From NCBI GenBank assembly GCA_003612515.1, contig RAZB01000009.1, positions 17,303 through 81,302 of the forward strand: DNA of 64,000 nucleotides. Reading direction: 5' to 3'. Every line of letters begins with the position of its first letter. Position 1 is the stretch's first letter. The position numbers and the translations under genes were made by a program. This DNA is from a bacterium D16-34. Lineage in GTDB: Bacteria > Actinomycetota > Coriobacteriia > Coriobacteriales > Eggerthellaceae. This document shows, in pieces, positions 63,920 to 64,000 of this stretch. The notes under the pieces were generated by a model that saw nothing but the letters and a program-made list of their open reading frames with translations, made no database searches and was not told the origin of the DNA.

Positions 63920-64000
63920 ATCTCCTTGCGCGTCACGCCACGGCGAGACGCAACCAAGCCGAAAGGCAAAGGTAGTAAGAGCACCTTGAGAACCAAATAC

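Larger units (their letters stand above)
63543..64000 (+). other. Gene-free region leading to a probable rRNA operon
   Basis: The 458 bases after the anti-sigma gene hold no gene I can support. A bulged hairpin (gagta-actcc with ggagt-tactc, 63615-63652) could end the sigma operon. Two strong promoters follow, then from about 63926 a leader running to the edge. Its end (cttgagaaccaaatac) resembles the segment ahead of 16S rRNA in actinobacteria, but no rRNA gene is reached. Confidence 0.6.

Noticed and set aside
1..64000. tRNA genes, insertion sequences or prophage
   Set aside because: I looked for cloverleaf TTCGA-type arms, transposase motifs and phage structural genes and found none convincing.

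Overview
The window is a continuous chromosomal stretch of an anaerobic, roughly 50 % G+C actinobacterium of the class Coriobacteriia. An Eggerthellaceae member such as Cryptobacterium or a relative is my best guess, from gene content rather than any search. The signs are pyruvate:ferredoxin oxidoreductase, class III fructose bisphosphatase, tandem DUF917/hydantoinase genes, an oxalate-decarboxylation pathway, ferredoxin-rich redox genes, and large sortase-anchored and cell-wall-repeat surface proteins. I see no tRNA, CRISPR array, intact insertion sequence or prophage. Most genes have a clear Shine-Dalgarno (SD) site.

Layout. 1-392: the 3' part of recR. 657-5304: Asp/Glu/hydantoin-type racemase, a MobB-MobA fusion, a multi-cluster ferredoxin and a CcdA-thioredoxin fusion (molybdenum-cofactor and extracytoplasmic redox block). 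5390-11391: a leftward alpha/beta hydrolase, then a rightward operon of NCS1 permease, two paralogous DUF917 proteins and a HyuA-type hydantoinase. 11392-12104: a gene-free region with a terminator, a three-copy palindromic element and a duplicated gene end. 12105-17032: a secreted GLUG/cell-wall-repeat protein and a polar amino-acid ABC transporter. 17073-19868: class III Fbp and a histidine phosphatase. 20051-34952: oxalyl-CoA decarboxylase, an AEC carrier, pyruvate:ferredoxin oxidoreductase, a ferredoxin-type aldo/keto reductase, a 1772-residue sortase substrate and formyl-CoA transferase. 35096-41616: GNAT acetyltransferase, T-box-controlled pheST, DegV and a SEC-C methionine aminopeptidase. 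41835-42951: two unrecognised genes behind a LexA-like palindrome. 43063-46757: FKBP isomerase, glutamate-cysteine ligase and a FlaA1/CapD-type nucleotide-sugar dehydratase. 46988-52332: argCJBD and argR. 52467-57774: two class A penicillin-binding proteins in convergent orientation around a small lipoprotein. 57898-61644: U32 peptidase and tyrS. 61866-63542: a small Cys/His-rich secreted protein, an ECF sigma factor and an RsgI-like anti-sigma factor. 63543-64000: tandem strong promoters and a leader that probably precede an rRNA operon lying outside the window.

How it fits together. Oxc and Frc form the activation/decarboxylation cycle of oxalate, with the AEC carrier a candidate oxalate/formate carrier. 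The permease-DUF917-DUF917-HyuA operon is best read as uptake and breakdown of a hydantoin or thiohydantoin-like ring. The ArgR gene next to argCJBD, with similar ATGAATAAT sites in front of both, suggests arginine-responsive control. The least explained parts are the SOS-box-linked gene pair, the ECF/RsgI/Cys-rich trio and the palindromic element with the duplicated gene end near 11.4-12.0 kb.
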